Positions 22,953-34,993 of a DNA stretch of 64,000 nt are shown here, one piece after another. The DNA is from Engraulis encrasicolus. Lineage: Eukaryota; Chordata; Actinopteri; Clupeiformes; Engraulidae. Below the pieces are notes generated by a model. It was not told the DNA's origin. It did not search any database and saw only the letters and a list, made by a program, of their open reading frames with translations. Numbering within the stretch: the first letter of the stretch is position 1; every line of letters starts with the position of its first letter. The stretch lies in assembly GCF_034702125.1 (NCBI RefSeq), contig NC_085861.1:50944295-51008294 (forward strand), given 5' to 3'. The position numbers were made by a program, and so were the translations under genes.

Positions 22953-23570
22953 CGGATTCATACTTGGCGTGACTGGCGCTAACCTCCTTCATACCTCACT
23001 CGCGACGATGGCGCGCGCCGTCACGTGACCCAAAATGACGTCACACGCCCCTGTCGCGGCTGGCGCGGCGCGAGTTCGTGCACCCCACATTTTTTGTAAC
23101 TTGGCGTGCGCCACCAGCGACCATGCAGGTAGGCAGACAAAGCAGGAGTTGCGAAGAGAGGCTACAGCTACTGTAGGCTACTACAGAATGGATCCTGCAT
23201 CATTTTGAGGATAATAAAATGTCCTAGAGAGTTATTTTATCTTCTCCCTTAAATGTTGTTCAGTGAAACAATTGTTTACTTTGTTCAGAAGCTCGTTGTG
23301 TTTGGCGATCTATTTATAAATTCTGCAGTCAGAACAATGCTCTCACATGGTCTTAGAATGATCTGGCAATGTAGGCTACAACAAAATCTACGTTTCATTG
23401 TGGTAGCCTAAATAGTCAGACGTTCAGAAGCCCTACAGCAGCCGTGTTTGGCTTTCTATTTTAGATCTCTACAACCGCTGTATCTGATTCTGCCGGCGAT
23501 TTCTGAAGTTTCTCTCATGAACAGCAGAAGGCACACTTCCGAAAATGCAAGCAAAAGCCTGTAAATGGTA
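22953..23570 (+). repeat. Dispersed repeat C, copy 1
   Basis: Starts GGCGGATTCATACTTGGCG, contains a GC-rich block with GGCGCGGCGCGAGTTCGTGC, then CATGCAGGTAGGCAGACAAA and TGATTCTGCCGGCGATTTC. The same order is found in a second copy split over 25190-25342, 30938-31138 and 38546-38660. It is non-coding; the superfamily is uncertain. Confidence 0.7.
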
Positions 23571-23742
23571 GCCTAGCGCAGCCAGACCCGTACAGCAAAA
23601 AGCTGTACCAGGGTCTAGGAGAGCTGGGCAGCAGTGTGGGCGGGATAAACGGTTGCTTCAGCACTCAACGTCACGCAATTGGATGGCAAACAACCAATCC
23701 CCACACACTTCTGTGTAACGTCACAGCTGTCTCGTACACGCG

Positions 23743-24790
23743 ACACGCCCCTTTGTAGTTGAAGCGGCAATTTCGAGCCGTCGTAGCAGTGAATTCGTGT
23801 GATGACCACAGCCACAAACAAGTTTCCTAATAAATCGTGTTTTCACTTATACAGTTCAAAAATGCATCGTTTTCAACCACATGGCCCTCCTTGATCAATC
23901 AGCGAAATGTCGAGCAATTTGGGGCTTGTTAAATGGTTATATTTATGATTGTTGTCAACATGGCATGTTCGGTGTTAGCTAGCTAGCTGTATACCCATAA
24001 CTAATACATGGCTAGCCGCTAGGTCGGTAGACCAGGTGTCATTCCCATCTATTTAGTAAGCGACTTACAGACTTTCAAAGCACCCAAATGTCTCGTTTTT
24101 AATGACATGGGTCTTATTAGAATTTGGGGCAGGCATATAATACAAGGCTGGATACCTAGCTCTGCTATTGACGACAGGTTAGCTAGCCACTAGCGAGGGC
24201 CTCTTTGTAGGTGAAGCGGCTTCCAGCCGTCGTAGCAGTGAATTCGTGTGATGACCACAGCCACAAACAAGTTTCCTAATAAATCGTGTTTTCACTTATA
24301 CAGTTCAAAAATGCCTCGTTTTCAACCACATAACCCTCCTTGATCAATCAGCAAAATGTCGAGCAATTTGGGGCTTGTTAAATGGTTATATTTATGATTG
24401 TTGTCAACATGGCATGTTCGGCGTTAGCTAGCCAGCTACCCATAACTTTCCCGGATTGTCGCTCCCAACGCAGGACGCTCCCCGGTCAGCTCGCTCCCAC
24501 TAGCCAGACTATCGATCCCACCGCCATATAACGGAGCTAGTTATCTTTTTGATGTTAGTTTTTTGTTTCTAACCCTAGTTTTTTTTTTCTAAGACTAACC
24601 CTAACCTAACCCTAACCTGGATACCTAGGTCTGTGTTGTTGACGACAGGTTAGCTAGCCACTAGCTTGGTAGACTCGGTGTCATTCCCATCTATTTAGTA
24701 AGCTACTCAAAGACTTCCAAAGCTCCCAAATGTCTCGTTTTTAATGGCATGTGTCTTGTTAGAAATTGGGGCAGCAATTTCATTCTACAC
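23743..24790 (+). repeat. Local tandem duplication, unit about 460 bp
   Basis: The block with GCCGTCGTAGCAGTGAATTC and TCCTTGATCAATCAGC occurs at about 23755-23990 and again at 24215-24435. The following block (GTGTCATTCCCATCTATTTA) occurs at about 24036-24135 and again at 24680-24775. The second copy is interrupted at about 24440-24620 by unrelated sequence that ends in telomere-like repeats. Confidence 0.75.
24593..24620. repeat. Short telomere-like CCTAAC repeat
   Basis: ACTAACCCTAACC followed by TAACCCTAACC, about four units of the vertebrate telomere hexamer with small spacing errors, inside the second copy of the local duplication. Confidence 0.7.
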
Positions 24791-25189
24791 CTACAGTAGT
24801 GGTCTGATAATAACGTGTGACTATCTGGTTCTGTAAAATGCTCAACTTAGCTTACCGAGCTAGTTTAAAACATCGAATGATCAAATGGTAATGTGTTAGG
24901 ATCTATTTGTGCCCCATAAGTTCATGGTGTATTATTACATCAATCCATGTCAGCCACGAAATGTATTATCATCCAGGCTTTTTAAATTAAGTAAACACTT
25001 TCGTGCTGTACGTAGCACGGGCGGATACCATGCTTCTTCTTAGAAAGTTTCCTGTTTACTAGGTAGCCCAGCCCCCCTCGCGATTTGATTGGCCCTGTCA
25101 TCGGATAACTTTCAGCCTCGCAAAACGACCGGGGTCCGCTAGACTGCCCCCGGGAGCAAATTCAATTTGCGGTCGCTAGGGGCGTCTAG

Positions 25190-25342
25190 ATTTCTAGGCT
25201 ATTTAAATGGCGCTTTTGAATATGAATGGTCTGCCACATTTTAATGGTTCTCGCGCCAAATGCGCCAAAGTGCGCACGTGAAGTATGCAGAGCCCTTTGG
25301 CGGATTCATACTTGGCGTAACTGGCGCTAACCTCCTTCATAC
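25190..25342 (+). repeat. Dispersed repeat C, copy 2, left part
   Basis: Contains AAATGCGCCAAAGTGCGCAC and GGCGGATTCATACTTGGCG. It is interrupted at 25342 by the hAT-like element and resumes at 30938. The AAATGCGCCAAAGTGCGCAC block also recurs at about 38711-38730. Confidence 0.7.
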
Positions 25343-25837
25343 CAGGGGGTGTTCACTCACGGAACTAGCTACTAGCCACAACTGGCTAACCCTAACCACG
25401 GGCCAGTGCAAAATGAATGGGTGTCAATGGAGTTTTCTACCATTATATTTTTTGTAATTTTTTGTCCTGAAATATTAATATTAAGTTCGAAGCTAGAAAT
25501 AATAAGACCCCATTTGAGTAGCGTTTCGATTATTTTGCGCCACTAGATTATTATATACTGGGTCACAAAGCCCAATTTTTATGGGGCCAAACCCATAAAC
25601 ATTAGCGCGATGCTAGCGAGTAGGCCAGGTTGAAATCTTCTAACCTGCTGTAAAACTACACACCTGAACGATTTGTCAATACAGCCTATTGTTAAATAAC
25701 AGTCATAGTGCTTACCAGGAATGTTTTGTTGATGATATTTGTGACTGGAAATCGCAATAGCGGTGTATTTAGCATATGGGTTCCCCTTTCCATTCCATAG
25801 GCCTACATTTTCCCACATGAAGAACTGGCCTACGCTC

Positions 25838-26018
25838 TGTGGCGATATCATGTAGTTCCACCTCCTGCCACAAGGTGTCAGTAACGGTTCATATACCTTT
25901 GAGTGATTGGTCGTGACCTCAGATTAAAAGGAACATACCAGGCACTGGCTGTATCGAGTATGTGAGTTCTCCATGACTTGTAGCGAAATTAATAAAAGAC
26001 ATATGTGAGAACAAAACA
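25838..26018 (+). repeat. Gypsy-1 left LTR
   Basis: 181 bp, TG...CA ends, AATAAA near its end (about 25990). Same length as the right LTR. Confidence 0.93.
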
Positions 26019-26095
26019 TGGTACCAGGAGTGAACAAACGTAAATGTGAGTGAGTTTCGGTTTTGGAAAGTGAACGATAGCCAAGAAATTCGACG

Positions 26096-27562
26096 ATGGA
26101 CTTGAGAGAGGTGATGAAACCTCCGGCTCATCTGAAGCTAACGGGGAACGTCGACAGCAATTGGCGCAGTTTTCAGCAGCAGTTTCGGCTCTACATCGAG
26201 GCAGTGGGGCTGAACGACAAACCGGACGCAAGAAAGGTAGCGTTATTACTCACTATAGCTGGGCCACAGGCCATTGAAGTGTACAATACCTTCGTGTATG
26301 AAGAGGAGGAAGACCAAAGCAAGTTGGACACTGTGTTAGCCAAATTCGAAGCTCATTGCTCTCCTAAGAAAAACGAGACATACGAGAGATATGTATTCCG
26401 TTCAAGGCTACAACAGCCTGGAGAAAGTTTTGACAACTTCGTCACGGACCTGAAAATAAAAGCACAGTCATGTAACTTTGGCACTCTCAAGGATTCCATG
26501 ATAAGGGATCAAATTGTGTTTGGAATTGATGATAAGAAGGTTAGGGAAAGACTGCTAAGAGAGACTGAACTAAAGCTAGACGCAGCAGTGAAGATTGCCC
26601 AAGCTAGCGAGCTTAGCAAAAAGCATGTGCGATCGTTCAGTGAAGCAGCACCTAGCAATACAAACCTGCGAGAAACGGCAGAGGTTGGCGCCATATCCAA
26701 GCACCACAATGCACGCCGCGGAAATTCCAGTGTGCAGAATTCAGGACAGTTTCAGTGCAAACGGTGCGGCACACAGCATAAGCCCAGAGAATGCCCTGCT
26801 TTCGGCAAGCAATGCAGCAATTGCCAGGGCAAGAATCACTTCGCCAAACAGTGTTTTTCAAAACGAAAAGAGAAGCAGAGAGGAAGATCTGTGAATGTCG
26901 TGGAAGACACAGAATTAGGTGAAACATTCTTTATTGACGTGGTGAACTGTGATGAACCAAAAGCACAGATAAACGCTGTTAAATCAGACAAATGGATAGC
27001 ACCACTGCAAATTAATGGGACTGTAGTTACACTGAAGCTAGATACAGGTGCAAAAGCAAACTTGATCAGCATGTCAGATGTGAAGGCAATGAGAGAAAAA
27101 CCCAAAATACAGAAGAAAACACTCGCACTAAAAGACTACAATGGACAGAGCATTGAGTGCTTAGGCACATGCAAGCTGAAAGTCACAGTCAAAGAGAAAG
27201 TGCATCACCTCCTCTTCTCAGTTGTTCCTGAAGGACTCGATTCGCTGCTAGGGGACAAAGCCTGTGAAAACCTGGAGCTTGTGAAAAGAGTGTACCGGAT
27301 CAACTCCAGCATAACTGACTCACCTGACTCTGCTGACGCGGTCGTTCAGAACTTCTCCGACGTGTTCAGAGGTTTCGGTACGCTGCCATGCACATACAAA
27401 ATTCAGCTCAAAGACAACGCACAGCCAGTTGTTCATGCCGCAAGAAGAGTTCCACTGGCACTCAGAGACAGCTTGAAAAAAGAGCTGGAGCGGATGACGG
27501 CGCTTGGAGTGATTAAGAAAATCGAAGAACTGACGGAGTTGGTCAACTCCATGGCCGCGTAA
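26096..27562 (+). pseudogene. Gypsy-1 gag and protease, start of RT
   Basis: A 488-codon frame. The gag part comes first; zinc knuckles CKRCGTQHKPREC and CSNCQGKNHFAKQC lie near residues 222-253; the protease active site LDTGAKANLIS is near residue 318; then the first segment of reverse transcriptase. The frame ends at a TAA where the RT domain should continue, and RT resumes one frame over at once, so a small indel near 27555 breaks it. Confidence 0.85.
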
Positions 27563-27579
27563 AGAAAAAGAGTGGAGAG

Positions 27580-28441
27580 TTGAGGATATGTATGCATCCA
27601 AAAGACCTCAACGAAAACATCAAGCGTGAACACCACCAAATACCCGAGCGAGAGGAGATCACCAGCGAGATGGAAGGAGCCAGATACATTTCAAAACTTG
27701 ATGCGTCACAAGGTTTTTGGCAATTGAGGCTGGATGAGAGCAGTACCAAGATGTGTACGTTCAATACACCCTTTGGACGATACTGTTTTCAGAGGCTACC
27801 CTTTGGAATCATATCCGCCTCTGAAATCTTTCATAGGGCAATGGAACACATCATCGAAGGCCTGGATGGAGTAAGAGCCTATGTGGATGACATAATTATA
27901 TGGGGGTCCACAATCGAGCAGCACAATCAGAGACTGACCAAAGTGCTAGAGCGAATACAAAAAAATGGATTAAAGCTCAACAAAAACAAATGCCAGTTTG
28001 CTGCTCAGGAGATCGTGTTCCTTGGAGACAAGCTCTCAGCACAGGGCATACAGCCAGATGATGAAAAGATCAATGCCATACTGAAAATGCCAAGACCCAC
28101 AGACAAACCAGGTGTCCTACGCGTCATGGGAATGGTAAACTTCATCGGGAAATTCATACCCAATCTGTCAGTGAAAACAACTTACCTGCGAGAGCTCCTC
28201 CGCAAAGAAAATAACTTCAACTGGACAGCCAACCACGAGCGCGAGTGGCAAACACTCAAAGATGCCCTCACTGCCACACCCGTGCTGACATTCTTCGACC
28301 CAACCAAAAGGATCAAGGTGTCTACAGATGCTTCGAAAGATGGAATCGGTGCAGTACTCCTACAAGCCGAGGGTGAGCACTGGAAACCTGTAGCATATGC
28401 GTCCAGGTCAATGACAGAGACTGAGTGCAGATATGCACAAA
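27580..28441 (+). pseudogene. Gypsy-1 reverse transcriptase and start of RNase H
   Basis: Contains LDASQGFWQLRLD, FQRLPFGI, the catalytic YVDDIIIWG, FLGDKLSAQG and the connection domain, then the RNase H start STDASKDGIGAVLLQ. The domain is cut at about 28442 by inserted sequence; the frame that runs on to 28641 reads into the insert. Confidence 0.88.
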
Positions 28442-28442
28442 T

Positions 28443-28798
28443 TGTAGTGGTGTCAACAATGATCGATTCGGCGATCCGAATCGATCCGGGGCATGGACAA
28501 TCCAGATCCAGATCCGGCAAGTTCCAGAATCAATCCGGCAATTTTTTTAAGTTTCAATTACTTCCATGGATATTTCGGGAGCAAATGAATGTTAAATTAA
28601 ATAAAAACACTTCAAAACATTGCAAGACTGATACAGACTGATACAGAAAACAGCCAATAAATTGTTGCTCAGTATCTGACTACTTGTATTTCCTCATCAT
28701 GGCTGAACATTTGCTTTGCGTTCAGTAGAAATGTAATGCATTGCAATGCATTGTAGAATTGAATCGAATCGGGTTGGATCTAATAGAATCGAATCGAA
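28443..28798. mobile_element. Insertion inside gypsy-1 RNase H
   Basis: About 356 bp of unrelated sequence flanked by CAAATTG (28437-28443 region and 28799 region), a 7-8 bp target duplication. It starts TAGTGGTGTCAACAATGATC and ends in short GAATC repeats. A hAT-type element is likely from the start and duplication length; a retroposon with a short tandem tail is the alternative. Confidence 0.65.
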
Positions 28799-30398
28799 TC
28801 AAATTGAGAAAGAATGTCTCGGATTAGTGTTTGGCCTTGAAAAGTTTCAGAGCTACGTATATGGCCTACCCACCTTCACAGTTGAGACTGATCATCGTCC
28901 ACTCGTTGCAGTAATGAAAAAGAACCTGAATGAAATGTCACCGCGGATACAGCGCATGATGATGAAGATGCAGAGGTATGACATTGAACTCATTTACACA
29001 CCAGGCAAACACCTCATTCTAGCCGACGCACTGTCTAGAGCTACTGTCAAGGGTTGTGCGAGCACGACTGAAGAAAATGTCCAGGTGCACGTCAACATGG
29101 TGTCCGCAGCGCTTCCTGTGTCCGACGCCAAGACCCGGCAGATCATAGACGAGACGGCGAAAGATCCAGAGCTGCAGCGTGTGATGGAGAACATGCGGAA
29201 TGGATGGGCTGCAGGATCCTGTCCACAGTTCTTCGACGTCAGAGGTGAGCTGAGTGTTGTGAATGGACTTGTGCTAAAACAAAACAGAATAGTCATTCCA
29301 CGCACACTTAGACAAGAAATACTGCAGAGAATACATGAAGGACACTTAGGTGTTGAAAAATGTAAAAGAAGGGCAAGAGACACAGTCTACTGGCCAGGAC
29401 TTAACAAAGACATTAACAACATGGCAGGCAAATGCGAAACATGCCTAAAATACAGAAACAAACAAACAAAAGAGCCAATGACTGTAACTGATGTGACAAC
29501 ACCATAGCACAAAGTAGGAATGGACTTGTTCCACCTGAAAGGAAAGGACTACTTAGTAGTAATTGACTATTTCTCAAATTACCCTGAGATGGCATTACTC
29601 TCAAGTACAACATCCAACTGTGTCATTACACATGCCAAGTCCATCTTCGCCAGGCATGGCATTCCCCATGCCGTAATGAGTGATAACGGGCCCTGCTTTA
29701 ATAGCAAAGAGTGGCAAGACTTCTCAAAAGCCTATGATTTCCAGCATGTCACATCTAGCCCACTGTATGCACAGTCTAATGGCAAAGCGGAGAAAGGCGT
29801 TCACATCCTGAAGCAGCTGTTGAAAAAGACTGCAGACAGCGCTTCCGATCCTTACCTGGCTCTACTGAGCTACAGAGCATCGCCTCTGGAATGCAGACTC
29901 TCACCTGCTGAGCTGCTGATGAATAGAAACCTCAGAACAACACTTCCAAGTTGTGAAAAGCAAAAGAAACGCCCAAAGCTGGAACGAAAGCTGAAACATC
30001 AGAAAATGAAACAAAAGACTTTCTATGACAGAACAGCAAAGCCGCTACCACCACTGTCCAGGGACGACGCAGTCAGGATTGAAAGTCCTGAAGGATGGAC
30101 GACGAAAGCCACTGTTCTTCAAGAGGTCGCCCCACAGTCCTACACTGTGAAAACACCAGAAGGACAGATCATCAGGCGAAACCGGCGCAGTCTCCTGAAA
30201 ACACCAGCAACACCAGAGACTGTTCCAGACCAAGAGCTCAGTCAAACCCAGGCTGAGTCCGAGTCAATCTCAACACATGATGCACACTGCAACACAGACA
30301 CACACACTGATAATCTAACCAATACTTCTCTTCCAGGTGAAATGCTGATAAGAAGATCTGCAAGAAATATCAAGAAACCTGAGAGACTTGACCTGTAA
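28799..30398 (+). pseudogene. Gypsy-1 end of RNase H and integrase
   Basis: RNase H continues (ETDHRPLVAVM, LADALSRA). The integrase has the HHCC finger (HEGHLGVEKC and CETCLKY) and the DDE core (VVIDYFSNY, SDNGPCFNS, SNGKAEKG), then a basic C-terminal region. An in-frame TAG at 29505-29507 sits where a tryptophan is usual in this family, between finger and core, so the integrase is cut in two. The frame then continues to TAA at 30396. Confidence 0.85.
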
Positions 30399-30685
30399 AA
30401 AAAAAAAATGAGTTAATGATACTTACCTTACAGGGAGAAGAGGACATGAAAAAGAAAGTTGATGAGTTAATGTGTTATGTGTTATGGCATTAATGTTTAA
30501 GTTTAATTGCAGTAAGTAATTTGCCATTGTGTTTTACGCAACTGAATACCAAGAATGAGTTATGATGTTTGTTGCTACTACTTATAATGAGATAAGTTGT
30601 CCATGCAGTTTAATGGAAAAGTTACCTAAGGTAAATGCTGACACTCGTGATGTGTTTAGTTTTTCATGCTTCAGAGAAAGGGGGA

Positions 30686-30866
30686 TGTGGTGATATCGTG
30701 TAGTTCCACCTCCTGCCACAAGGTGTCAGTAACGGTTCATATACCTATGAGTGATTGGTTGTGATCTCAGATTAAAAAGAACATACCAGGCACTTGCTGT
30801 ATCGAGTATGTCAGTTCTCCATGACTTGTAGCGAAATTAATAAAATACATATGTGAGAACAAAACA
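30686..30866 (+). repeat. Gypsy-1 right LTR
   Basis: 181 bp, TG...CA ends, nine differences by eye from the left LTR (about 5 percent). Confidence 0.93.
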
Positions 30867-30937
30867 CGCTCGTTACTGCAGTATGCATGCAAAGCTAACC
30901 AGTGAGACTGAGCCTTCTCCCTGTTAGAGATTCTCTG

Positions 30938-31138
30938 TTCATACCTAACTCGCGACGATGGCGTGCGCTCAAAATGACGCCACACGCCCCTGGCGCGGCT
31001 GGCGCGGCGCGAGTTCGTGCACCCCACCTGGCGTGCGCCACCAGCGACCATGCAGGTAGGCAGACAAAGCAGGAGTTGCGAAGAGAGGCTACAGCTGTAG
31101 GCTACTACAGAATGAATCCTGCATCATTTTGAGGATAG
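30938..31138 (+). repeat. Dispersed repeat C, copy 2, middle part
   Basis: Continues copy 2 after the hAT-like element: GGCGCGGCGCGAGTTCGTGC, CATGCAGGTAGGCAGACAAA, CATCATTTTGAGGATA. It stops at the 3' LTR of gypsy-2. Confidence 0.7.
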
Positions 31139-31362
31139 TGTAAAACCAAGTATTTTCAAGAGTGGGTTCTTACTGGAATAACTCACAAACATACGAGCTC
31201 GAACTGAAAAGACAATACTTTACTTCTTCATTTCCCAGACTCCCCAAATTACCCAAGTGTCTTCGGATACAATACAAAAGCATCTCTGCCAATCGAACAC
31301 ACAAAGCATCTTGGGACTTGCAGTTAACACAATACACAACAATCACACTTTCAGTTCCTACA
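31139..31362 (-). repeat. Gypsy-2 3' LTR
   Basis: About 224 bp; on the minus strand it starts TGTAGGAACTGAAAG and ends TTGGTTTTACA. It follows directly on the purine tract. No second copy exists in the window, so the boundaries are inferred from TG...CA ends and the flanking repeat. Confidence 0.65.
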
Positions 31363-31675
31363 CTACTTCCCCCCTCTGAAATTAAAACGTCCTCGTTTTA
31401 TAGTCCTTACAAAAACTAAATTACAGTTTACCAAAATAACCGTTATGTCCTACACATACAAAAAAAAATCAATAATAATCACTATTATGTAATTATAGCA
31501 CTGTCACGGCCTTGTGCTCTTGAACTCACTTGGAACAGGCTCTGAAACGACAAAAATAACATGCTCAGACAGAAGAAAACACATCACATGTACACATGCA
31601 ATTAAATGCTGTCCCTATCCAAAACAATCAGATAGCAAGACAAAAGTAAATAGTTTAAACATCTAGGTGTTGTCC

Positions 31676-34600
31676 CTATAACGTTGAGGAAGACGGACAA
31701 TACGACCTGATCTGGTTGTCTGCTCGTGAGACGTGTGTCCCTCGGTTGTAGGATTGTCTGCTAGTGTCTCTGGAACACCGACTGGTGATGCAGGGAGCCT
31801 TGCCACTGGAACTGGATCCAACGCACGGCCTGGTGTAGCTGGGTGCGCTGGCGTCGCACAACCTGGTGTTGCTGCTGCATTTGGGGCCTGGTCTGGAGCT
31901 GCCTGGTGGCTTGCTGGTGTATCTGGTGCACCATCTGGAGGTGCAGGATGGCTGGTGGCTGTATCTGGAAGCATATGGCCGTGATGCTGAAAGGGCTGTG
32001 AGCTGTGGCCTTGCTGCTCGATTAGCTTGGTTGTTCTCCGGTGTCGTGGGAGCTGAGTCTTCGGACCAAGGTGAGCGGTAGGGTTTGAGGCGATTATAGT
32101 GAACCACTTTAGGCTTTGCCCTTGGGTCGAGTTGGTCTTGGATGTTGTAATCCACCCCAATTTCCCCGGAGTGGGAATCCAAACGCTGTAGCACTTTAAA
32201 AGGCCCAGTCCATCTGGGGGACAACTTCTGTCTGGCCAGTGCTGGGAGATTGAGCCACACCAGGTCGCCTGGCTTGTAAGCACTGTGCCTCATGTGGCGA
32301 TCATAATACTGCTTCTGTCTAGCCCCGGCCACAGCAATGTTGTCTTCCACTATGTTAAAAGCTGAATAAAGTCTTTGTCTGAGAGACGCTCCATATTCAC
32401 TAGGGCTTCCAGGTGTACCATTAGAAGATGCTGGTAAGTCCCCAAGAATGACATCTGCAGGCAAGCGAGCTTCTCTGCCATGGGTCAAAAAGAAAGGTGT
32501 GTGGTGAGTTGAGGTATGCACACTTGTGTTGTATGCGAATTCAACATGGCGTAGGTGATCATCCCATTCACCCCCTTTTGTGTAGAGAAATTTGGCCAGC
32601 TGATCCTTAATAGATCGGTTCGCTCGCTCCACCATACCGTCTGACATAGGATGATAAGCAGATGTCCGGGTTTTGTGAACTCCAAGGTGTGCACACAGCT
32701 CTTTGACCAGATCCGAGTCAAACTGGCGACCTTGGTCAGTATGGAGACTGTGGGGTACTCCATGCCTGCTGATGTAGTCCTCAAACAAACACTTTGCCAC
32801 AGTTGTCGCTCTCTGGTCAGGGAGTGCATACAAGTTCATGTACTTTGTAAAATAATCCATCACAACAAGTATGTAACGATTGCCTCTGTGACTGACTGGC
32901 AGTTCAGTTAGATCAGCAGCGATTTTTTCAAAAGGCATTGATGTCACTATGTTCTGCATTGGGGCCTGCAGATGTGGGATTGGTGGTCTGCGGGCCTCAC
33001 AAGCCTTACATTGAAGACTCCACTCTGTGAGATCCCGATTCATGTGTGGCCAGTAACAACGTGGTTCTGCATTTTGAATGATTCTCTTACTGCCAAAGTG
33101 ACCAGCCAGCGAGTGGCCGTGCAGCATGTTAAATACTTCTTTCCGCAGTTGGTTCGGTATGACCACTTGGAACACAGGGTCACCTGGTGGATGGCGAACT
33201 CTGCGGCACAGGATGGAGTCCACCATGACCAGCCTTGGAAATTCTTTCCAGTAGTGGCGTAGTTCGAAGGGCTTTCCTCGTAGTCGTGCAAAAGGGGGTC
33301 TGCTGTCCCCGGAAACCCACTCACACACTGCCTGCAAGACTGGATCATGTCTCTGTGCATCGGCCAGAGTGGTTTTCTCCAGGCCGAGACCAAGAAGCTC
33401 ATCATGTTGGAGGCTCACTGTCACAGGGTGCACTGCCAGTGTTTGAGCTGTAGGTTTTAACGATGTAGTGGTATTGGCCTTCCCAGCAATCTGACTTTGT
33501 ATTAGGACAGAATCCGCAGCCTTGGAGTTGCTTGCAGTCATGAGTTCATCAGCCCTGCATGGGCGTCGTGACAAGGGGTCAGCATTGCTGTGTTTGAGGC
33601 CCTGTTTGTGTTCAATAGTCCAGTCATAACTGTCTATTTCAAGTGCCCACCTTGCTCGCCGTCCTGTGGGATCACAATCCAGGGCCATCTTCCTCAATCC
33701 AAGGAGAGGTTTGTGATCTGTAATGATTCGAAATGAATGGCCTGTGAGGTACTGACGGAAGTGCCGTATCGACCACACAATTGCCCAAAGCTCCCGATCA
33801 AATGTTGACCACCGTCTCTCTGTTGCCGTGAGGGTATGGCTGCCATAGGCAATTACATGTTCCCTGTTGTTGTCATTTAGCTGTGAGAGCACACATCCAA
33901 TTGCGAAGTTAGACGCATCAGTGAAAAGCAAAAATTCCTTGGAAAAATCTGGGTAGGCAAGAATGGGGGTGTGCGTAAGGGCATGACGGAGTGTGTCAAA
34001 AGCCTTTTGCTCTACCTCAGTCCATGAGTAAGACTTTCCTTTCTGCGTAAGGGCATGTAGAGGTTGCGAAGTCTTTGAAAATTGGTGTATAAATCTTCTG
34101 TAATAAGAGCAGAGCCCGAGGAATGCCCTAACTTCAGTAGGATTTTCTGGGACTGGCCAATGAAGTACTTTGTCAATGTTTTTGGGGTCTGGCTTTAACC
34201 CTGTGTTAGACACGACATGTCCCAGAAAGGTCACTTGAGGTTGCGCAAAGTCACATTTGGAGGGTTTCAACTTGAGGTTGGCAGTTCTGAGTCGTTCGAA
34301 CACCTCTTTCAAATGCAGCAGGTGTTCGGTGAAGGTCTTACTGTACACCAATATGTCGTCTAAGTACACCAAACATGTCCTCCAGGACAGGCCCTGTAGT
34401 ACTAGCTGCATAAGATGCTGAAATGTGGGGGGTGCATTGACTAATCCCATTGGCATTACTTTAAACTGGTAGAGAGCACGGCTAGTTGTGAAGGCTGTTT
34501 TTTCCTTGTCCTGCTGGTCAAGCTGAACCTGCCAATAGCCTGAGGACAAATCCATGGTACTGAACATAGAGGCACCACTCAGTGCATCTAGAGTGTCATC

Positions 34601-34993
34601 TGTTCTGGGAAGAGGGTGAGCATCCTTGACTGTCACTGAGTTTAAACCCCTGTAGTCAACACAGAAACGCCAGCTTCCGTCTTTTTTTCTCACCATAACC
34701 ACAGGCGCAGCCCATGGACTGTGACTGACCTCGATAATGTCCTTGGCCAGCATGTCTTCCACTTGTGCCTGAATCACAGACTGCATATGAGGAGAGGTAC
34801 GATAGGCACGCTTTCTGATGGGTGAAGCGGCGTTTGTGTTGATTCTGTGTTGCACCAAATTGGTTCTCCCAAAGTCGGTTGGAGTTTTACTGAATATATC
34901 AGAATAAGACAAGAGCAGGGAATTTAATTCAGAAGACTGTGAATCTGAAAGGCTGCCACATTTCACAGCGAATGGTAAGGCTTGTGATGGTGA
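31676..34993 (-). pseudogene. Gypsy-2 pol: RT, RNase H, integrase
   Basis: A long frame of about 1,100 codons. In order: RT (FCVDYRGLNSV, STMDLSSGYWQVQL, YLDDILVYSKT, FLGHVVSNTG), RNase H (FTDASNFAIG, ITDHKPLLGL, NADPLSRRP), the integrase finger (GHSLAGHFG, CKACEARRP), the DDE core (VVMDYFTKY, TDQGRQFDS, MVERANRS) and a SPRWTGPFKVL segment. The first in-frame ATG is at 34966. An in-frame TAG (34996-34994) separates it from the protease. The extreme C-terminus is shifted: the expected SGRIVRLPQRY ending is in another frame (32283-31663), which points to an indel near 32000. Otherwise largely intact. Confidence 0.88.

Larger units (their letters stand above)
25838..30866 (+). mobile_element. 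Gypsy-1, Ty3/gypsy LTR retrotransposon, inactive
   Basis: A 5029-bp element with 181-bp LTRs (25838-26018 and 30686-30866) starting TGTGG and ending AAAACA, and a 5-bp target duplication CGCTC (25833-25837, 30867-30871). A tRNA primer site (TGGTACCAGGAGTG) follows the left LTR, and a purine tract (AGAGAAAGGGGGA) precedes the right one. Gene order is gag, protease, reverse transcriptase, RNase H, integrase, with no envelope gene. Two CCHC knuckles suggest the Mag-like lineage. By eye the LTRs differ at nine positions. It is disabled by a frameshift, an in-frame stop and an insertion. It depends on host transcription and tRNA priming; nothing suggests present activity. Confidence 0.93.
25343..30937. 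mobile_element. hAT-like element split by gypsy-1
   Basis: Left part 25343-25837 and right part 30872-30937 together match the uninterrupted element at 16995-17572. The whole is flanked by TTCATAC (25336-25342 and 30938-30944), a target duplication of 7-8 bp, inside dispersed repeat C. It has no transposase frame. Confidence 0.8.

Noticed and set aside
31663..32283. 206-codon frame overlapping the end of gypsy-2 pol, considered as an envelope or extra gene
   Set aside because: Its ending SGRIVRLPQRY is a usual gypsy pol terminus, so it is the frameshifted end of pol; no signal peptide or membrane span is present.
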